64,000 bases of DNA from Bacillota bacterium. Its GTDB lineage: Bacteria > Bacillota > Clostridia > Oscillospirales > Acutalibacteraceae. The notes under the pieces were generated by a model. The model was not told where the DNA came from, did no database searches, and saw only the letters and a program-made list of their open reading frames with translations. The number at the start of each line of letters is the position of its first letter. The stretch's first letter is position 1. Made by a program: the position numbers and the translations under genes. The DNA is taken from the NCBI GenBank assembly GCA_023412715.1, contig JAEZCC010000044.1:62001-126000 (forward strand), read 5' to 3'. Positions 19,365 to 28,508 of this stretch are shown one piece after another.

Positions 19365-20279
19365 ATGGGAATTTTTGCGAAGATCAGGGATGGGCTGAAA
19401 AAAACAAGGGAAGGCATGAGCGCCTCGGTCGCGTCCATGCTCCATTCCTTCACAAAAATTGACGAAGAGCTGTTCGAAGAGCTGGAAGAGCTGCTTGTCA
19501 TGGGAGACGTCGGCGTGCCGACCGCGGAATTTATCTGCGGGGAGCTGCGGAAACGGGTCAGGGAAGAGGGCGTGACGGATCCATCGGAAATTGAGGGGAT
19601 GCTCCGGCAGATCATCGCGGACATGCTGCGGGGCGGCGAAGAGCTGAAAATCGGCACGAAGCCTTCCGTCATCCTGCTCATCGGCGTAAACGGCACCGGC
19701 AAGACGACCACGGCGGGCAAGCTCGCCGCCCTGCTTCAGAAGCAGGGCAAAAACGTGATTCTCGCGGCGGCCGACACGTTCCGCGCGGCGGCCGTAGAGC
19801 AGCTTTCGGTCTGGTCGGAGCGCTCCGGGGCGCAGCTTGTCAGCCAGCCGCAGGGGAGCGACCCGGCCGCCGTGGTGTTCGATTCCATCTCGGCGGCAAA
19901 ATCGCGCGGCGCCGACGTGGTCATCTGCGACACGGCCGGGCGTCTTCACAATAAAAAGAACCTGATGGAGGAATTGTTGAAAATCAACCGCGTAATTCAG
20001 CGCGAGGCGCCGGAGGCGGACAAAGAGGTACTGCTTGTGCTTGACGCGGCGACGGGGCAGAACGCCGTGAACCAGGCGCGCGAGTTCGGCTCGGCCGCCG
20101 ACATCACGGGGATTGTGCTGACCAAGCTGGACGGCACCCCGAAAGGCGGGGTGGTTCTGGCAATCCGGCAGGAGCTTCGGCTTCCGGTCAAGTTTGTCGG
20201 CGTCGGCGAGCAGGCGGACGATCTGCAGCCGTTCGACGCCGATCAGTTTGCGCGGGCGCTGTTCTCGCCGCAGGAGTGA
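19365..20279 (+). CDS. ftsY: Signal recognition particle receptor FtsY
   Basis: FtsY (304 aa) is the membrane-associated GTPase that receives ribosome-SRP complexes. The helical N domain occupies about residues 1-90; the G domain has the P-loop GVNGTGKT (107-114), ADTFRAAAVEQL, DTAGRLHNK and TKLDGTPKGG. The acidic A domain is very short, as is usual in clostridia. AGGAGAG precedes the ATG. Confidence 0.97.
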   Translation: MGIFAKIRDGLKKTREGMSASVASMLHSFTKIDEELFEELEELLVMGDVGVPTAEFICGELRKRVREEGVTDPSEIEGMLRQIIADMLRGGEELKIGTKPSVILLIGVNGTGKTTTAGKLAALLQKQGKNVILAAADTFRAAAVEQLSVWSERSGAQLVSQPQGSDPAAVVFDSISAAKSRGADVVICDTAGRLHNKKNLMEELLKINRVIQREAPEADKEVLLVLDAATGQNAVNQAREFGSAADITGIVLTKLDGTPKGGVVLAIRQELRLPVKFVGVGEQADDLQPFDADQFARALFSPQE

Positions 20280-20286
20280 GGGAAAG

Positions 20287-20880
20287 ATGGAACTGGTGAT
20301 AGGGACGCACAACGCGGGGAAAATACGGGAGTTCGAACGGATTCTGCGGCCGATGGGAATCGGCGTCGTCTCCGCGGATCTGCCGGAGGTGGAAGAAACG
20401 GGAGAGACTTTCGCCCAAAATGCTTTTCTGAAGGCGGAATCCGCGTGCCGCGCGACGGGAAAGCCCGCCGTGGCAGACGATTCCGGCCTTGCGGTCGACG
20501 CCCTGAACGGGGCGCCGGGCGTCTATTCCGCCCGCTTCGCCGGGGAAAGCACGCCGTACCCCGTCAAAATACAAAAGCTGCTGGATTCCATCAGGGGTGT
20601 TCCGAAAGAGAAGCGCGGCGCGAAATTTGTGTGCGCCATCTGCTGCGTTTTCCCGAGCGGGAACCGCATCGAGGCGCAGGCGGAATGCCGCGGCTCCATT
20701 GCGTACGCCCCTTCCGGGAACGGCGGCTTCGGCTACGACCCTGTTTTCCTTGTGGGGGACAGGACCTTCGCCGAGCTTGGATCGGAAGAAAAAGACGCCG
20801 TCAGCCACCGCGGGCAGGCGCTGCGCCGGTTTGCCCAGAAACTGAAAGAATACGGAGAGAAAACAGATGCTTACAAGTAA
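20287..20880 (+). CDS. rdgB: XTP/dITP diphosphatase (RdgB/HAM1 family)
   Basis: This 197-aa enzyme hydrolyses non-canonical purine triphosphates (XTP, ITP, dITP) and keeps them out of nucleic acids. Family motifs are visible: GTHNAGKIREFE at the start and DDSGLAVDALNGAPGVYSAR, then GFGYDPVF and VSHRGQAL. The ATG at 20287 gives the canonical N-terminus MELVIGTHNAGK; an in-frame upstream extension into ftsY has no homology reason. The 3' end overlaps the next gene by 14 bases. Confidence 0.95.
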   Translation: MELVIGTHNAGKIREFERILRPMGIGVVSADLPEVEETGETFAQNAFLKAESACRATGKPAVADDSGLAVDALNGAPGVYSARFAGESTPYPVKIQKLLDSIRGVPKEKRGAKFVCAICCVFPSGNRIEAQAECRGSIAYAPSGNGGFGYDPVFLVGDRTFAELGSEEKDAVSHRGQALRRFAQKLKEYGEKTDAYK

Positions 20881-21172
20881 ACAGAGAGCGTATCTTCGTT
20901 CCCTTGCAAACACGCTCGACACCATCCTGATCGTCGGCAAGGGCGGAGTGGACGGCGACATTCTGAAGCAGGCCGACGACGCCCTGACCGCCCGCGAGCT
21001 GATAAAAGGGAAAGTCCTTGAAAGCTCTCCGCTTTCGCCGCGTGAGACGGCGGATCTGATTGCGCGGGAAACGTCTTCCGAGACCGTGCAGGTCATCGGC
21101 TCAAAATTCGTCCTTTACCGCAAAAACGAGAAAGAATCGAAAATTGTGCTTCCCAAAGCGGTGAAAAAGTAA
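20867..21172 (+). CDS. yhbY: YhbY-family CRM-domain RNA-binding protein
   Basis: This 101-aa protein is a stand-alone CRM domain (LTSKQRAYLRSLA ... ILIVGKGGV ... FVLYRKNEK), the ribosome-assembly RNA-binding fold of YhbY. The GKGG loop that contacts RNA is at about residues 24-27. It starts inside the end of rdgB and is followed one base later by nadD, so it is part of the rdgB-yhbY-nadD-yqeK-rsfS run, which is usual in Firmicutes. Confidence 0.94.
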   Translation: MLTSKQRAYLRSLANTLDTILIVGKGGVDGDILKQADDALTARELIKGKVLESSPLSPRETADLIARETSSETVQVIGSKFVLYRKNEKESKIVLPKAVKK

Positions 21173-21173
21173 T

Positions 21174-21800
21174 ATGATGGAAGATAAAGAACGCGTACGC
21201 GTCAGAAAACTCGCGGTTTTCGGCGGCACGTTCAATCCCATCCACAACGGCCACATCCACCTCGCGCGCCGTTTTGCAGAGATTCTCGGCGCCGGCACGG
21301 TCCTGCTGATTCCGACTTTCACGCCTCCCCACAAACGGGAAGACGACCTTGCGGACGGATCGGACAGGCTTGCGATGTGCCGCTTGGCCGCACAGGGGCC
21401 TCCGTTCGAGGTCAGCGACCTCGAGATGCGCCGCGGCGACCGCAGCTATACGTCCGACACCCTGCGGGAGCTGAAAGCGCTTTACCCCGGCGCCGCCCTG
21501 TATTTCCTCATGGGGGAAGACATGTTTCTCACCTTGGAGCGGTGGCACGAGCCGGAGGTCATCTTCTCCTTGGCCACGGTCTGCGCCGCCCCGCGAAGCG
21601 AAGACGGGGAAAAGCGCCTGCGGGAGTACGCCCGTGTCCTCGGGGCGAAAGGCGCCAGAGTGCGGATCGAGCCGATTCCATATCTGCCCGTTTCCTCCAC
21701 CATGGTCCGCGAGGCGGTCCGGAAGGGCGAATCCATCACGGGAATGGTCCCGGGGGCGGTTGCGGATTATATCCGGGAAAATCATCTTTATCTGGAGTGA
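21174..21800 (+). CDS. nadD: Nicotinate-nucleotide adenylyltransferase
   Basis: NadD (208 aa) adenylates nicotinate mononucleotide in NAD synthesis. It has the nucleotidyltransferase signature GGTFNPIHNGHIHLARR and the C-terminal ISSTxxR-type stretch seen here as VSSTMVREAVRKG. The ATG at 21174 is one base after the yhbY stop; a second ATG follows immediately, so the start may be one codon later. It lies in the typical nadD-yqeK-rsfS order. Confidence 0.96.
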   Translation: MMEDKERVRVRKLAVFGGTFNPIHNGHIHLARRFAEILGAGTVLLIPTFTPPHKREDDLADGSDRLAMCRLAAQGPPFEVSDLEMRRGDRSYTSDTLRELKALYPGAALYFLMGEDMFLTLERWHEPEVIFSLATVCAAPRSEDGEKRLREYARVLGAKGARVRIEPIPYLPVSSTMVREAVRKGESITGMVPGAVADYIRENHLYLE

Positions 21801-21809
21801 GTAAAAACG

Positions 21810-22379
21810 ATGCTGGAAGAGTACAAGCAAATCATCAGGCCGCTGCTTGGCGACAAGCGTTATTACCATTCCGAGTGCGTCGCGAAGGCCGCGCGGGAGC
21901 TTGCCGCAAAGTACGGCGCCGACGAGGGCAGGGCGGAAACCGCCGGGATTCTGCATGACATTATGAAAGACACCCCGCCGGAAAAGCAGCTTGCCATGAT
22001 GCGGGAATACGGAATTTCTCTGACGCCGGTCGAAAAAAACGCTCCGAAGCTCTGGCATGCCGTGCTGGGGGCCGCCTACCTGAAAAAAGAGCTGAAAATC
22101 GACGACGCCGAGATTCTGGACGCCGTGCGCTACCACACGACGGGGCGCGCGGGCATGACCCTGATGGATAAGATTCTGTTCATCGCGGATTTTATTTCCG
22201 CCGACCGGGATTACCCGGGCGTGCAGGAGCTGCGCAGCTCTGCCGGCGTCAGCCTGGAGGAAGCCATGATTTCAGGCCTTTCTTACACGCTGACCGACCT
22301 TGCGCAGGCGCGCAAGCCGATCCATCCGGACACGGTTGACGCCTATAACGAAGCTACGCTGGACTATCACGTGAAATAA
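21810..22379 (+). CDS. yqeK: HD-domain protein YqeK (bis(5'-nucleosyl)-tetraphosphatase, symmetrical)
   Basis: The 189-aa protein has an HD-superfamily metal site: histidine in RYYHSECVAKAA, the HD pair in GILHDIMKD, and YHTTGRAGM. YqeK proteins hydrolyse Ap4A symmetrically and so link to stress nucleotide control. It lies between nadD and rsfS, its conserved place in Firmicutes. Confidence 0.93.
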   Translation: MLEEYKQIIRPLLGDKRYYHSECVAKAARELAAKYGADEGRAETAGILHDIMKDTPPEKQLAMMREYGISLTPVEKNAPKLWHAVLGAAYLKKELKIDDAEILDAVRYHTTGRAGMTLMDKILFIADFISADRDYPGVQELRSSAGVSLEEAMISGLSYTLTDLAQARKPIHPDTVDAYNEATLDYHVK

Positions 22380-22403
22380 TGTGAAAAGGGGCTGTTGCAA
22401 AAG

Positions 22404-22760
22404 ATGACATCGCGGGAACTTGGAGAGATGGCCGTGAAGGTGCTGGACGAAAAAAAGGCGACGGATATCAAAATGATCCGTATTGAGGACATTTCCGTTC
22501 TGGCCGACTATTTTGTCATTGCGACGGGCACGAGCAGCACTCATGTCAAGTCGCTGGCGGATGAGGTCGAGTTCCGACTGAAAGAGATGGGGATTGAGCC
22601 TTCCCACGTCGAGGGCTACCGGTCCAATTCCTGGATTCTGCTGGACTACGCGAACGTCGTGGTCCATGTGTTTACCGCGGAGTCCCGCAGCTTCTACGAC
22701 CTAGACCGGCTTTGGCGCGACGGGGAGACCGTCGACATCTCCCGTTTGCTTCAGTCGTAA
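22404..22760 (+). CDS. rsfS: Ribosome silencing factor RsfS
   Basis: RsfS (118-121 aa) binds L14 on the large subunit and blocks subunit joining when nutrients fall. The family stretch [28 protein letters not shown] and the C-terminal [20 protein letters not shown] are clear. Start choice is uncertain: ATG at 22404 (MTSRELGEM) or the TTG at 22395, three codons upstream; a GGGG at 22388-22391 lies too far from one and too near to the other. Confidence 0.95.
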   Translation: MTSRELGEMAVKVLDEKKATDIKMIRIEDISVLADYFVIATGTSSTHVKSLADEVEFRLKEMGIEPSHVEGYRSNSWILLDYANVVVHVFTAESRSFYDLDRLWRDGETVDISRLLQS

Positions 22761-22797
22761 CGGAAAGCAAAAAGACAAGAATACAGGGGCGAAAAGA

Positions 22798-25206
22798 ATG
22801 AAATACGATCCGAAACCGATTGAACAGAAATGGCAGCAGCAGTGGGAAAAATCCGGCGTCTTCCATGCGTCGGACGATTTTTCCAGACCGAAGTATTACG
22901 CGCTGATCGAGTTCCCTTATCCGTCCGGCCAGGGGCTGCACGTAGGGCACCCGCGCTCTTACACGGCGATGGACATCATCGCGCGCAAGCGCCGCATGCA
23001 GGGATACAACGTGCTGTACCCCATCGGTTGGGACGCGTTCGGCCTCCCGAGCGAAAACTATGCCATCAAGAACCACGTGCATCCCGCGGTCGTCACGAAG
23101 CAGAACATTGCGAGGTTCAAAAGCCAGCTGCGGTCTCTCGGCCTGTCTTTCGACTGGCCGCGCGAGATCAACACGACCGACCCGGAATATTACAAATGGA
23201 CGCAGTGGATTTTTCTTCAGCTTTTCAAGCACGGCCTTGCCTATAAAAAAGAGATGGCGGTCAACTGGTGCACCTCCTGCAAATGTGTGCTGGCGAACGA
23301 AGAGGTCGTCAACGGCGTGTGCGAGCGCTGCGGCAGCGAAGTCGTCCGGAAGGTCAAGTCGCAGTGGATGCTGAAAATCACGGCGTACGCACAGCGTCTG
23401 ATCGACGACCTTGACCTTGTGGATTACCCGGAGCGGGTGAAGTCGCAGCAGAAGAACTGGATCGGCCGCTCCACCGGTGCGGAGGTGGATTTCTCCACCA
23501 CGGCGGGGGACGCGCTGACCGTTTACACCACGCGGCCGGACACGCTGTTCGGCGCCACGTACATGGTCCTTTCGCCGGAGCACCCGTACCTTGAAAAATG
23601 GTCCGGCCGAATCAAAAATCCGGACGAGGTCCGCGCCTATCAGGCGGAGGCCGCGAAAAAATCCGATTTTGAACGCACCGAGATTGCGAAAGAGAAAACC
23701 GGCGTCCTTCTGGACGGGGTCCGCGCAATGAACCCGGTAAACGGCAAAGAGATCCCCATTTTCATCTCGGACTACGTTCTGATGTCCTACGGCACCGGCG
23801 CCATTATGGCCGTCCCCGCCCACGACACGCGCGACTGGGAATTCGCGAAGAAATTCGGCCTTCCCATCGTCGAGGTGGTCAAGGGCGGCGACGTGCAGAA
23901 AGAAGCCTTTACCGACTGCGCGGCGGGCGTGCTCGTCAATTCCGGATTCCTCAACGGCCTGACGGTCGACGAGGCCAAAAAGAAAATCACGGAATTCCTC
24001 ACCGAAAAGGGAATCGGCCGTTCGAAGGTCAACTATAAGCTGCGCGACTGGGTCTTTTCGCGCCAGCGCTACTGGGGGGAGCCGATTCCGATCGTCATCT
24101 GCCCCAAGTGCGGCTATGTCGCCGTGCCGGAAAGCGAGCTGCCTCTGCGTCTGCCCGAGGTCAAGTCCTACGAGCCGACCGACACCGGCGAATCGCCCCT
24201 TGCCCACATGACCGAATGGGTCGGCACCACCTGCCCGCACTGCGGCGGCCCCGCGAAGCGCGAGACGGACACCATGCCCCAGTGGGCCGGCTCTTCCTGG
24301 TATTTTCTGCGCTACACGGATCCGTACAACAGGGAGGCGTTCGCCGGCAAGGACGCGCTCAAATACTGGACCCCCGTCGACTGGTACAACGGCGGCATGG
24401 AGCATACGACGCTTCACCTGCTTTACAGCCGGTTCTGGCATAAATTCCTCTACGATATCGGCGAGGTGCCGACCCCGGAGCCGTACGCCAAGCGGACGAG
24501 CCACGGCATGATCCTCGGCGAAAACGGGGAGAAGATGAGCAAATCGCGCGGCAACGTCATCAATCCGGACGACATCGTGCGGGAATACGGCGCCGACACC
24601 CTGCGCCTTTACGAGATGTTCATCGGTGATTTTGAAAAAGCCGCCCCGTGGAGCACGCACGGCATCAAAGGCTGCCGCAGGTTTATCGAACGCTTCTGGA
24701 ACCTGCAGGATATCCTTGCCGACGGCGATGGAATCCGTGACGAAATGCAGATCCCGTTCAACCGCACCATCAAGAAAGTCGGCGAAGACGTTGAAAACCT
24801 GAAGTTCAACACGGCGATTGCGGCGCTGATGTCCCTGATCAATGACGTCACGGCGACCGGCGGCATCACCCGGGAAGAGCTGAAGATTTTTACCATTCTG
24901 CTCAATCTGTTCGCGCCGCACGTCTGCGAAGAGGTGTGGGAGCGGCAGAAGCTCGGGGCCGGCTTGGTCTGCCAGCAGAGCTGGCCGTCGTACGACGAGG
25001 CGAGATGCGCCGAAGAAACGGTCGAAATCGCGGTGCAGGTCAACGGCAAGGTGCGGGCGAGGCTGAACGTCGCCGCCGATATCGCAAAAGACGACGCTCT
25101 GGCCGCGGCGGAAGCGAACGAGAAAATCGCCGCCGAGCTTTCGGGCAAAAAGCTTCTCAAAGAAATCTACGTGCCGGGCAAGCTGGTCAATTTCGTGGCG
25201 AAATGA
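22798..25206 (+). CDS. leuS: Leucine--tRNA ligase
   Basis: LeuRS (802 aa) charges tRNA-Leu. It has the class I motifs HVGH (in [11 protein letters not shown]) and KMSKS ([10 protein letters not shown]), a CP1 editing domain with [14 protein letters not shown], and zinc-type cysteine pairs (CTSCKCVLA ... CERCGSE; CPKCGY ... CPHCG). The first 38 bases upstream leave no room for a T-box leader, so it is presumably read through from rsfS. A strong terminator follows. Confidence 0.98.
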   Translation: MKYDPKPIEQKWQQQWEKSGVFHASDDFSRPKYYALIEFPYPSGQGLHVGHPRSYTAMDIIARKRRMQGYNVLYPIGWDAFGLPSENYAIKNHVHPAVVTKQNIARFKSQLRSLGLSFDWPREINTTDPEYYKWTQWIFLQLFKHGLAYKKEMAVNWCTSCKCVLANEEVVNGVCERCGSEVVRKVKSQWMLKITAYAQRLIDDLDLVDYPERVKSQQKNWIGRSTGAEVDFSTTAGDALTVYTTRPDTLFGATYMVLSPEHPYLEKWSGRIKNPDEVRAYQAEAAKKSDFERTEIAKEKTGVLLDGVRAMNPVNGKEIPIFISDYVLMSYGTGAIMAVPAHDTRDWEFAKKFGLPIVEVVKGGDVQKEAFTDCAAGVLVNSGFLNGLTVDEAKKKITEFLTEKGIGRSKVNYKLRDWVFSRQRYWGEPIPIVICPKCGYVAVPESELPLRLPEVKSYEPTDTGESPLAHMTEWVGTTCPHCGGPAKRETDTMPQWAGSSWYFLRYTDPYNREAFAGKDALKYWTPVDWYNGGMEHTTLHLLYSRFWHKFLYDIGEVPTPEPYAKRTSHGMILGENGEKMSKSRGNVINPDDIVREYGADTLRLYEMFIGDFEKAAPWSTHGIKGCRRFIERFWNLQDILADGDGIRDEMQIPFNRTIKKVGEDVENLKFNTAIAALMSLINDVTATGGITREELKIFTILLNLFAPHVCEEVWERQKLGAGLVCQQSWPSYDEARCAEETVEIAVQVNGKVRARLNVAADIAKDDALAAAEANEKIAAELSGKKLLKEIYVPGKLVNFVAK

Positions 25207-25228
25207 CCGCGCTTCCGGCACGCCGGTG

Positions 25229-25270
25229 AAAAAGCGGGGACGCGCGGGTGCGGTGCGTCTCCGCTTTTTT
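25229..25270 (+). terminator. Strong Rho-independent terminator after leuS
   Basis: A 15-bp stem (25229-25243 with 25255-25269, one G.T pair) with an 11-base loop ends in six T. It closes the rdgB-to-leuS transcription unit. A second small hairpin (GGCGGCA 25291-25297 with TGCCGCC 25302-25308) follows without a T-run. Confidence 0.88.
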
Positions 25271-25333
25271 ATGGCGCAAGGCCTCCGAGAGGCGGCAGTT
25301 TTGCCGCCTTCTGTCGAAGGCTGGGGTTATTGG

Positions 25334-25362
25334 TAGACAATTGGAAATTATCGTGATATGAT
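25334..25362 (+). promoter_or_regulatory. Sigma-A promoter of the kinase/vWA/PP2C/Sel1 cassette
   Basis: TAGACA (25334-25339) and TATGAT (25357-25362) with a 17-base spacer. The expected start near 25369 leaves a GC-rich 5' untranslated region of about 125 nt containing short inverted repeats, ending in the Shine-Dalgarno AGGGAG (25481-25486). No gene is seen in the 287-base gap 25207-25493. Confidence 0.75.
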
Positions 25363-25493
25363 ATGCAATATGTGGGGCTTTGTAAAACTCACCGGCGAAC
25401 GGCGGTTTCCGGCACGGCCCGTCCGCTTTTTGCCGGGGTGCGGCGCCCCGCCGGTTCGGCTTTTCCCTGAGAACAGAAAAAGGGAGCAGGAGC

Positions 25494-26795
25494 ATGGAAT
25501 TTCATAGCGGCCAGAAAATCAGAACGGCAAATGCGGAAGATGCTGTTACAATCCTCGGCAAATTGGGCGAGGGGGGCCAGGGGATCGTTTACCGCGCGGA
25601 ATACCGCGGCGGCCAGTACGCGCTGAAATGGTTCTTCCCGAACAACCTGCGCAGAAAAGAGGAATTCCTGAAAAATCTGAATCAGAATATCGCCGACGGG
25701 CCGCCGACCGAACATTTCCTCTGGCCCAAGCTGGTGGCGGAGGAGCCGGACGGTTCCTTCGGATATCTGATGGACCTGCGGCCGCCGGAATACAAGAGCT
25801 TCACCGACGTGCTGAACGCGAAAATCCGCGTGGCGAAGCATTCCGTCCGCGTGAACGCGGCTCTGACGATTGTTGAAAGCTTTATTGCCCTGCACCGGCA
25901 GGGAAAATCCTATCAGGATCTGAACGATGGCAATTTCTTCATCAATCCGCAGAGCGGCGACGTGCTGATCTGCGACAACGACAACGTGGCCCCCTACGGG
26001 GTGAACCTCGGCATTGCCGGGAAATGCCGCTACATGGCGCCGGAAGTCGTCATGGGCGAGAAGCCCGGCATGCAGTCTGACTATTTTTCGCTTGCCGTCA
26101 TGCTGTTCCTGCTGCTTTTTCTGTCTCATCCGTTTGAGGGGGAAAAGGTCATCAAAAGCGTCTGCCTGACGGACGAGCATGAAAAACGCCATTACGGGAG
26201 CGACCCGGTCTTTATTTTTGACCCCGTCAACCGCGCAAACAAGCCGGTCAGAGGCGTACATAACAACGCGATCACGCTGTGGCCCTTGTACCCGGAATTT
26301 ATCCGGCAGGCCTTTGTGGCTTCGTTTACAAAGGGAATCCGCTCGCGGGAGGAACGCCTTCCAGACAGCGAATGGATCCGGCTGTTTATCCGGCTGAGGG
26401 ACGAGATTGTCACCTGCGGCTGCGGCTGCGAAAACTTTGCCTGCGTCAACGAAATCCCCGGGAGCAATTCCATCCGCTGCCTGGGCTGCGGCGCCGAAAT
26501 GGTCAGGCCCCTGCGGCTGGCCGCGCAGCGGTATTCCCCTGCGCTTTACCCGGGCAATAAGCTTTATGCCTGCCACCTTTCCGCCGGCAGCTCGGATTTT
26601 CGCCGTGTGGTCGGGGAAGTGGTCCGGAACAAGAAAAACCTGAACCTGTGGGGGATTCGGAACCTGTCGGGGACCCCTTGGTATGCCGTTTTGCCCGACG
26701 GGGAGAAAAAAACGGTTGCGCCGAACGCCGTGCTGCCTGTCTTCAGAAACGTATCGGTGGATTTTGGCGGGGGCGGCCCGGCGGAGATCCAATGA
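25494..26795 (+). CDS. Divergent serine/threonine protein kinase with cysteine-rich region
   Basis: The 433-aa protein has a eukaryotic-type kinase fold: glycine loop GEGGQG (25-30), beta-3 lysine K45 in YALKWF, catalytic loop YQDLNDGN (140-147) with the aspartate D142 and N147 kept, and MAPE at 181-184. The usual HRD histidine is tyrosine, the catalytic-loop lysine is asparagine (N144), and DFG is DND (161-163). After the kinase lobe comes a cluster of cysteines (308, 310, 312, 317, then 329, 332), probably a zinc ribbon, and a C-terminal beta-rich region. It is first in a cassette with a vWA protein, a PP2C phosphatase and a Sel1 protein. Such kinases occur in the vWA/PP2C/kinase triads described beside tellurium-resistance-type genes. 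Substrate unknown. Confidence 0.85.
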   Translation: MEFHSGQKIRTANAEDAVTILGKLGEGGQGIVYRAEYRGGQYALKWFFPNNLRRKEEFLKNLNQNIADGPPTEHFLWPKLVAEEPDGSFGYLMDLRPPEYKSFTDVLNAKIRVAKHSVRVNAALTIVESFIALHRQGKSYQDLNDGNFFINPQSGDVLICDNDNVAPYGVNLGIAGKCRYMAPEVVMGEKPGMQSDYFSLAVMLFLLLFLSHPFEGEKVIKSVCLTDEHEKRHYGSDPVFIFDPVNRANKPVRGVHNNAITLWPLYPEFIRQAFVASFTKGIRSREERLPDSEWIRLFIRLRDEIVTCGCGCENFACVNEIPGSNSIRCLGCGAEMVRPLRLAAQRYSPALYPGNKLYACHLSAGSSDFRRVVGEVVRNKKNLNLWGIRNLSGTPWYAVLPDGEKKTVAPNAVLPVFRNVSVDFGGGGPAEIQ

Positions 26796-26841
26796 CCGTC
26801 CGGCACCGTAAAACAGAATGATTCTGAAAGGGAGAGATCAT

Positions 26842-27576
26842 ATGCCAAATCCTTTTGAGAGCACGGAAGGCATTACAAAACGCACGATGGTCCTTTTTTT
26901 CCTGGTCGACACGTCCGGCAGCATGGCCGGCACCAAAATTGGGGCGGTCAACGACGCGATTTTCAATGTTCTGCCCGAGATACGTGCCATTTCGGAAGAC
27001 AACGCGGACGCGGAAATCAAAATCGCCGCCCTGACTTTTTCTTCGGGTGCAAAATGGCTGTATGAGGAGCCGAAACCCGCGAAGGACTTCACCTGGCCGT
27101 ACGTCGACGCGGACGGCGTGACGGATCTGGGGGAAGCCTATAAGATGTTGAACCAGAAGCTTTCGCGCAACGCCTTCATGAAGAACGCGGAAGGATCCTA
27201 TGCGCCGGCCATTTTTCTGATGACGGACGGCGAGCCCACAGACGAATATCAGCACGCGCTGGAAGCCCTGAAAGAGAACAAATGGTTCCGCGTGGCCATC
27301 AAGGTCGCGGTGGCGATCGGAGAAGAAAGCGACGTCAACGACGACGTCCTGGTCGAGTTCACCGGCACGCCGGAAGCGGTGTTGCGCGCGTACACGCCGG
27401 AAGCCCTTGCGAAAATGATACGCCTTGTTTCCGTCACGGCTTCGAAAATAGGCAGCCAGAGCAGCCCGGTCGGGCAGGAAAGCCGCCAGGAGGCGTTTAC
27501 CGATGCGCTGAACCGTCAGGAACAGGAATGGCAGCCGGTGAATTCATCGGAAGACGCGGACGAAGGATGGAACTGA
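26842..27576 (+). CDS. von Willebrand factor A domain protein (TerY-like)
   Basis: The 244-aa protein is almost wholly one vWA domain with an intact metal-ion-dependent adhesion site: DTSGS (23-27), a threonine in GVTDLGEA, and TDGEPTDEY. It has no signal peptide, so it acts in the cytoplasm. The tail after about residue 200 is polar and rich in Q and E, and the separate zinc domain of classical TerY is absent. The ATG at 26842 is preferred over upstream in-frame ones because GGGAGAG precedes it. It starts 46 bases after the kinase stop and overlaps the phosphatase start by 10 bases. Probably a scaffold or target-binding partner of the kinase/phosphatase pair. Confidence 0.85.
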   Translation: MPNPFESTEGITKRTMVLFFLVDTSGSMAGTKIGAVNDAIFNVLPEIRAISEDNADAEIKIAALTFSSGAKWLYEEPKPAKDFTWPYVDADGVTDLGEAYKMLNQKLSRNAFMKNAEGSYAPAIFLMTDGEPTDEYQHALEALKENKWFRVAIKVAVAIGEESDVNDDVLVEFTGTPEAVLRAYTPEALAKMIRLVSVTASKIGSQSSPVGQESRQEAFTDALNRQEQEWQPVNSSEDADEGWN

Positions 27577-28508
27577 AAAACAGCGCGGTTCCGCAGACGG
27601 CGGCGGGGGAAAGCGGTTTTCCCTGCCTGGATTTTCATGTGACGGTGCGGGGCGCCGCCCACGTAAGAAAGGGCGTTGCCTGCCAGGACTGCTCCCGGAC
27701 AGTCCGTTTCGGCAATTCCGCCGCGGCGGCGGTCGCCGACGGGCACGGCGACGTGCGGTATTTCCGCAGCCGCTTCGGGTCGCGCTTTGCGGTGGACGCC
27801 GCCCTGCAGGCGATTCGCAGGTTTGTCCAGCTCGAAGACGGGAGGCTTTCTCCCTCCTGCGCAGAAGAAAAGCTGGCGCAGCTGAAGAAAAACATCATTT
27901 TGAACTGGAACCGGAAGGTCTGCAGCCACTTTGGCCGCTATCCGTTTCTGGAAGAAGAGCTGACACCTCTTTCCGCCGCCAGGCGCAGTCGCCTTCTGCA
28001 GGGGAAAGAGATTGAATCCGCTTACGGCACCACGCTGATAGCGGCGGCCATGACGCCGGATTTCTGGTTCGGCATGCAGATTGGGGACGGCGACTGCATG
28101 GCGGGCAAGTCTGACGGGACTCTGGAAACCCTTCCGCGCCGGCCGGGGCTGGTCGCAAATATCACCACGTCCCTGTGCGAGCCGGATGCGATTGACAAAT
28201 TTCTTCATCTGTACGGCGAGGGGCGGCCGGGTTTCATCCTGATGTCGACCGACGGAATCCGGAATTCTTTCGACAGCCTGGAAAATTACAATCGTTTCAT
28301 GCGGAAGGTTGCTTTCTCCTTTTCTTCGGAGCCGTACGAACGGACCCGCCGTTTTCTGAAATCCTTTCTGAAGAAGATGACGGAAAAGGGCAGCGGCGAC
28401 GATCTCTCCGTCGCCGGAATAATCGATCTTGGGGCAGACGGGTTCCTGGGGACGGACCCCGCGAAAAATACGGCCGTGCAGAACGGGCCTGCCGATATTG
28501 CTGGGTGA
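27567..28508 (+). CDS. PP2C-type serine/threonine phosphatase
   Basis: The 313-aa protein has the metal-binding motifs of PP2C enzymes: ADGHGD (57-62), MSTDGIRNSF and GSGDDLSVAGI near the C-terminus, plus GDG in QIGDGDCMAG. The start is the ATG at 27567, whose GAAGG lies just upstream; a longer frame upstream is a shadow of the vWA gene. Overlaps of 10 bases with the vWA gene and of 1 base with the Sel1 gene point to coupled synthesis. It probably reverses the phosphorylation carried out by the cassette's kinase. Confidence 0.87.
   Translation: MELKNSAVPQTAAGESGFPCLDFHVTVRGAAHVRKGVACQDCSRTVRFGNSAAAAVADGHGDVRYFRSRFGSRFAVDAALQAIRRFVQLEDGRLSPSCAEEKLAQLKKNIILNWNRKVCSHFGRYPFLEEELTPLSAARRSRLLQGKEIESAYGTTLIAAAMTPDFWFGMQIGDGDCMAGKSDGTLETLPRRPGLVANITTSLCEPDAIDKFLHLYGEGRPGFILMSTDGIRNSFDSLENYNRFMRKVAFSFSSEPYERTRRFLKSFLKKMTEKGSGDDLSVAGIIDLGADGFLGTDPAKNTAVQNGPADIAG

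Noticed and set aside
15078..20312. A 1744-aa open frame on the - strand opposite the radical SAM, smc, ftsY region
   Set aside because: It is antisense to well-recognised genes with full domain structure, has no family match or ribosome-binding site, and is low in real-protein features. High GC with codon bias for C/G in third positions removes stops from the opposite strand.
22761..22797. Possible T-box leader before leuS
   Set aside because: Only 37 bases lie between rsfS and leuS, too short for a T-box.
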